Part shown: positions 59,127 to 64,000 of the stretch, piece after piece
How the letters are laid out: every line of letters begins with the position of its first letter
Position numbering within the stretch: position 1 is the first letter of the stretch
Assembly (NCBI GenBank): GCA_039519185.1
Contig: CM076847.1
Location: forward strand, 64,803,521-64,867,520
Source of the DNA: Astragalus membranaceus
Taxonomy: Eukaryota > Streptophyta > Magnoliopsida > Fabales > Fabaceae
Reading direction: 5' to 3'
Length of the DNA: 64,000 bases
Made by a program: the position numbers and the translations under genes
The notes under the pieces: generated by a model
Database searches by the model: none
Told to the model about the DNA's origin: nothing
What the model saw: the letters and a program-made list of their open reading frames with translations, nothing else

Positions 59127-60558
59127 GTGTGTGAAAAAGATGTGCAAGTATACACAGTCACAAACAAGAATACAATGATAAGAAAGGTCGAACCCACAGG
59201 GATTGATTTAAACTCTTGTATGTTTAGAAAGCATATAAATTAATGCTACTATACTACTCACAAATTTGGGGTTTTTATGTGAAGTGGAAACATAATGTAA
59301 ATATGTAAAAGAATACGAAGGAAATCAGTTGAGAATGATGGTAGAGATACTTTCACTAAATAATGTTCTTTTGAGAGTTTCTATGCTTTTAGTGGTGCAG
59401 AAGCACCGAGGTGCAGAAGCACCAAGGTGCAGTTGCATTGAGTGCAGCTGCATGAGTGTGTGCTTTTCAGCTACTTTCTTCAGAGTTTCGTTACAAGCTT
59501 CCCATGTCTGGCCTTGCTAAATAAGTTCACTCCTGCCTTTGAAGTACCCACTGTTTCACCCTAAGGACTATGTTATCCTATGTCTAGGACTTAACATGGT
59601 TTTAATAAAGTTTTCTTTATTACACAAGTTAACAAAGCCTTCATTAAAACACTCACCCTTATTAGTCTTGATTTCTAATTATAAATCATGTCTGTGAATA
59701 TAACTCTACTTATTCTAAGTGATCAACCATAAAATAAGATGGATGTAGTATAACACAAGACCCAAAATGCGTGCAACACTAAAAAACACAATAACTTACT
59801 CAAAAGTTCATTATAAAGTTAGAACATCTCAACCAAAAAGGTTTAGCTCATAATATGCATTGCAAGGCAAAGATAGATGAAATAAAACATATTAATATAG
59901 ATGAAAGTACAAGAGATATCAATAAGGTAGAGATTACACTGATTGAAGCACTCTTGCATAAACTGCTCAGCAGTGCAGAAGCACCGACTTCCTGGTGCAG
60001 TTGCACCTAACTAAGTTGATGAAGAAGTGAAGGAAAAAGTTGTCGATTCCTTCCTTACCTTGTTGCCAACTAACTACTACTAAAACTATAAGAAATGAAA
60101 CTACTAAATTATAAGTAAAGTGTATGATCTACATATTATGAAGTGAGATATGCGATGCTCTTCAAGTGAGAGGTGGAAGCCTTTTTATAGCCTTGGAGAT
60201 TTCCTTTACTTGAGGGTTTGCTTGAAAACCAAGTTAACCTAAGGAGGCTTAACGATGATTACTTTTTTGATCTTTAGATGTGGAGATTGAGTTCAGCACA
60301 TTTCCTCAAAGAGAGGTCCAATTGTGTAAGGCCATATGTCATTTAGATGAGTAGCCTTTCATGATGATGTTTTTGGTGGGCGCCTCCTTATGCATGTGGG
60401 CATGTGCCTCCATGTGAATTGTGACAAAACATGATGTCATAGAAGTTTTGGTGCAGTGGTATGAATTGAGGTGCTTCCATTGTGAGGTTATAAACCTTCA
60501 GCGCAGGATGGTGCAGAAGCATCATCTGTAGGTAAACTGAACAAACACATCAAACATA

Positions 60559-60606
<48 letters not shown>

Positions 60607-60754
60607 GCTTTATTCATCACATAATTCCTAGAATGTTGTTATCTTACTAATACCACTATATTTAACACATTTTATACTTGGGTTTTAAGCAATTTGTTAC
60701 GTTTAGATGTATAAATAACTCTATATAAATTAGAGTTATCACACCCCCAAACTT
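59127..60754 (-). repeat. LTR of an Athila/Calypso-like element (minus orientation)
   Basis: On the minus strand the sequence just before it reads TTGAGGACAAGCAGTGG then TTTAAGTTTGGGGGTG, the purine tract characteristic of Athila-group elements, and the LTR begins TGATAACTC (about 60752). It contains a TATA box (GGCTATAAAAAGG, about 60180-60195) and ends TTTTTCACACA at about 59127, directly against CACTA coding sequence. It is therefore the downstream LTR of an element whose interior extends to the right. A (TA)n run is at about 60562-60603. Confidence 0.75.
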
Positions 60755-63470
60755 AAACCACTGCTTGTCCTCAAGTAATGACAAAAAGAAAACTTCAAAT
60801 AAGACTTTTTCATTTAAGAAGAACAGGTCAGCTCATATCTTTTCAAAGAATGATTTTGCATTTGATGAACTTCATTTTTCAGAACATTTTGTCCTTGTGC
60901 CCTTGAATTCCCCAAACATCCAAAGTTTATTAAAAATTTATTTATGTGAGTGTGTGCCCCACTGAGATCCAATCAGTTCCAAAACTAAGTGAAAAGTTTC
61001 TCCTTAACTTTTGGAAAATTTTAGATCACGTTTGGTCAAAACAAAGATGTTTCAAAATATAGACTAGACTAACAACATCCTTAAGACTTGGGGGGCTTTA
61101 AGTACAACTAAGGGCTTTGATTGAGTATTTCAAAAATATTGAGTCAATGCACTATTTATTTTTGTGTGGTTCTTTTGGTGCAGAAGCACCAAGGTGCAGA
61201 AGCACTGAACTTTTTGGTAACGCTGCAGAAGCACTTGAATGCAGCTGCACTTGACACTATTTTTCAAGACTTGTAGCATGTATTGCCCTCCTCACTGACC
61301 TCCTTATGCATACTTTTTTTTCTTTGGTTTTTGTTTTTCTTTACTTCTTTTCTTGTTCTTTTGCATTTCTTTTCTTTCAAACCAAATGCACTACTAGAAC
61401 AGGTTCAGTTTAATGATTTGGGTCAATATGGCTAGCTCGTAACATTTTGACTCTTTTGTAGTGTATTTTGGTAACCTTTTTGCATTGATTACTCTAAATT
61501 TTTCATACTCAGCCTTAGTATTCATGGAAATTCCCCCAAACTTAATTCTTTATGCTCTTCTATATTTTTAGTAAAAATTTGTTTTTGACCTTGGTTTTCT
61601 AAAAATCTTTTTGTATCAGGTAGTTTTTTCAAATAGCAAGGTTCTTTTCAAAACTCAGTTTTGATGTGTCAAAGTAATAATAGAAATTGGTCAATTTGAG
61701 GAAAACAATGCTTTCTTTTCTTTTTCTTTCTTTCATCATTAAAATTCAGTTCAAAAAATGCATTTGGCTAAGTTTTGTAAAAAAAAGATTTCAAGCTGAT
61801 CATGCTTCAAAAACTCTCAAAATCTTACTTTTTAACTTTTAGAAATCATTTGATGCACCTCAACAAAAATTTGTGTAACTGATGTTTTTGTAAAACAATT
61901 TTCTGAAAATTTCAAAAGAAACTTTGTTGATTGCATTACAAAATTTGAAATTAACTTATAGTATACTGTGCACATATAGGTAAATAACAAAATATAGACA
62001 TACATACTTACTAAAAACATATCAGCACATGCATATAGTAATTTAAAAGTGTTTTTCTCCCCCCCAACTTAAAGTTGGGCAGTGTCCTCACTACTCTAAG
62101 TTGAGTTTGAAAAAGTAATTTTTGTTCCAAAATGGGGAGAGGGGTTAATACATGTGGGATACCAACAGAACATAAAAGTATTTATAAAATAACAACATTA
62201 AAGATTTTACTCTTTCTTGGCACCGCTTTTGATTCTGGAGTTGGCTTTCACAGGAACATGCTTGACCTTCTGTTTTTTCTTCTTAGACTCTTCAATCTTT
62301 GGTGCATCTGCACCAGGTGCAGCTGCACCAACCTCCTCTGTTGTTGGTTGTGCTTCCTCAGCTTCTTTTGTTGCAGGCTCCTCAGTTGCTTGCTTGGAAC
62401 TCTGTCCTTCTTCACCAACTGTTTTCACCATAGCCTTTGAAAACTCAGCCTGCTTTTTGAAGAATTTCTGGGTGTTGCCCAGTTCTTCTTTCTTCTTCTT
62501 TGCGAGCCTTTCCAATACCAGTTTGACAGTGTCTTCTTTATTCTTTGGTATGACTGTCACTGTTGGAGTATCTTGAGATGCATCTGCACTTGGTGCAGAA
62601 GCATCTGTTGCTGGTGGGTCCTGTTCTTCAGGGCTGGAGTTTTCTTCTTCTTCAATTGGCTCTTCTTGAATAACCTACAATGTTTGTTTCTCAGGAATAA
62701 TGTCAGCATTTTTAAATATTGGTTCAGTGGTTTGAGGTGGGGTTGTGTCTTGAGAAGGACTGGTTGCTGGTTGTTTAGTTGGTTCTGTTTCAGATTGACC
62801 TTCTTGGTTTATGGGTGGTGGTGATGATGATTGTGGGATGGGTGATGGTGATTTAGAATTTGGTGGAGTTGGTGTTTTTCCTGTGGATGGTGATGTTGAT
62901 GTGTTTTCTAGTTGTGGGTGGGCTGGTGGAGTAACTTGGTGAGGAGTGGTTCTGTTTGGGCTCTGTCTTCATACTTTTTCCACATTATTTTCCTCCATGC
63001 TCATATTCTGGTCTTCTTCTTCCCCACTCTTGCTGTCATCTTCAGTAGTGCTCTCATCATCATCTTCATCTTCATTTTTCTCCATTTCTTTTACCATTCT
63101 TGTCAGTGTCTCATCCTGATCAGTCTCAACTAGCCCTTCACTTAGCAACTCTTCCTCTTCTTCCTCAATTTTCTTCTTCTTCCCTTTCTGCTTCCTTTGT
63201 GTCTCCTTCTTTCTTTTCATGATCTTTTTCTTCTTATTTTTCTCTTCACTCTCTTCCTTCTCTTCCTCCTTTTCTTCTTCTCTCTCTTCCTCTTTTTCCT
63301 CTTCTTCCTCTTCTTCTGGATTCTGAAAGACCCATGTTGGAAACACTGGGGTTTCTATATGAGTTGGAACCTGAGATATCTCCATCAACCTGAGTTGTAG
63401 CCACTCATGTTGTTCTTGCTGAAATTTCCAAACTTCCTGGTGCTTCTGCACTAAGTGCTCCTGCACCGGG
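59394..63470. repeat. Dispersed GGTGCAGAAGCACC motif
   Basis: The 14-base near-palindrome GGTGCAGAAGCACC and variants (GGTGCAGTTGCACC, AGTGCAGCTGCAT) occur at about 59394, 59410, 59427, 59440, 59970, 59994, 60509, 61178, 61193, 61223, 62301, 62315, 62590, 63437 and 63452. They lie in the LTR, the 3' untranslated part and the coding region of the same retroelement. Confidence 0.8.
60755..62206 (-). other. 3' untranslated region of the Athila/Calypso-like element
   Basis: Between the LTR-side purine tract and the last ORF. A second, similar phrase (AGTGAGGACACTGCCCAAC then TTTAAGTTGGGGGGG, minus strand, about 62060-62100) duplicates the purine-tract pattern 1.3 kb upstream. The region is T/A-rich and holds several copies of the GGTGCAGAAGCACC motif. 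No coding sequence is recognised. Confidence 0.55.
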
Positions 63471-64000
63471 TTATTTTCTACAGCTTTAATTTTGTTCTTT
63501 CTTTCATTTCAGCAGATAGTGGGCCTAGAGGATATTTTCTCTGCTTATGTTCTTCAGGACTGATATCTACCCCTTGCTTCATACAGAGCTCAGTGATCAA
63601 GCATGGAAAAAAATAGAAATCCTTCCTTCCTTGCTGCACAATCTAGAATCTGTTTATTGATAATCTTCCCCACATCCACATTTTTATTTGTTAAGATTGC
63701 ATCCAATAGGATCAATCTATCATTGGACAGTGTGTATGTGTGGGATGTAGGGAAAATGGAACAATCAATGAACAGATACCAATAGCTTAACTCAGGGACT
63801 AAATATCTATTTTTTAGTTTGAATTCAGTATTGGAAATCTTATCCCATTTGGAGTTTTTCACAACAATTCTAGACTTAACTGTTTCCATCTCTTTCTTTC
63901 CATATTTTTCTACTTTTTTTTTAAAATCTGACCCAGAATAGACTAAGTTATAGTGATCATTGATCCTATCAGCACTGAAATAAACTTTTCTACCTCTTAT
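62207..64000 (-). pseudogene. Env-like/"putative plant transposon protein" ORF of the Athila/Calypso-like element
   Basis: On the minus strand, from the window edge: a globular part with YLVPELSYWYLFIDCSIFPTSH and DRLILLDAILTNKNVDVGKII, then (after a T-run frameshift near 63610) PCLITELCMKQGVDI. These blocks match the domain called putative plant transposon protein, found next to the 3' LTR of retrovirus-like Athila/Calypso elements. A second frameshift near 63490 precedes a Gln/Trp-rich coiled-coil segment, a long Glu/Lys tract, a Pro/Ser-rich part with a TGA (after NNVEKV) and a stop after EKQTL, and a Lys-rich tail. The 5' part is outside the window. Calling it env-like is inferred from position; no membrane segment is visible in this part. 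Confidence 0.65.

Noticed and set aside
62969..63466. Acidic nuclear or chaperone-like host protein
   Set aside because: The Glu/Lys tract is in frame context with a plant transposon protein domain and lies next to an Athila-type purine tract and LTR.

Overview
This window is plant nuclear DNA. The gene structure (a 17-exon gene with short exons in long AT-rich introns), the low GC and the density of plant-type transposons all show this. The transposon families present (SIRE/Maximus-like copia LTR, Tat/Ogre-like element with a tRNA-Arg-type primer site, Athila/Calypso-like element, the MULE foldback with a GGCTTAATTACAG terminus) and the close match of the one host gene to remembered legume TTI1 proteins suggest a papilionoid legume. 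I cannot name the species.

Only one host gene is recognisable: a minus-strand TTI1 homolog (TEL2-interacting protein 1, HEAT/ARM repeats, part of the TEL2-TTI1-TTI2 co-chaperone of PIKK kinases) at 18674-30858. All 17 exons join in frame to about 1356 residues. The exception is that the intron after exon 10 lacks a GT donor (GA instead); if that intron is retained the protein stops near residue 847. Its introns carry a hAT element and two pieces of copia elements, and another hAT element lies about 280 bp upstream of the start codon.

Layout. 1-9000: a possible SINE head, two MULE-like elements each carrying a broken plant mobile domain (MAIN-like) gene, a foldback element, a hAT MITE and two sets of tandem repeats. 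9040-18260: a dispersed repeat (two copies), one copy split by a 5.56-kb L1-type LINE with a perfect 15-bp target duplication, and a 430-bp MITE. 18560-31140: TTI1 and its upstream region. 31142-34189: a hAT element and a probable solo LTR. 34833-48791: a Ty3/gypsy element that has lost RT-INT; a non-autonomous Tat/Ogre-like element (37411-47181) is inserted in its protease region, and that element contains a 1.4-kb satellite-like array and a 1-kb foldback element (three nesting levels). 48797-56400: a dead FAR1/MULE transposase, a deleted PIF/Harbinger element, a MULE-type element made of twelve hairpins, and a LINE gag fragment. 56414-64000: a CACTA (En/Spm) element whose transposase gene is broken by an Athila/Calypso-like retrotransposon running off the right edge.

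Almost every non-TTI1 reading frame is degenerate, so the window is best read as one conserved housekeeping gene inside nested transposon debris. Exon and element boundaries were counted by hand and may be off by 1-2 bases.
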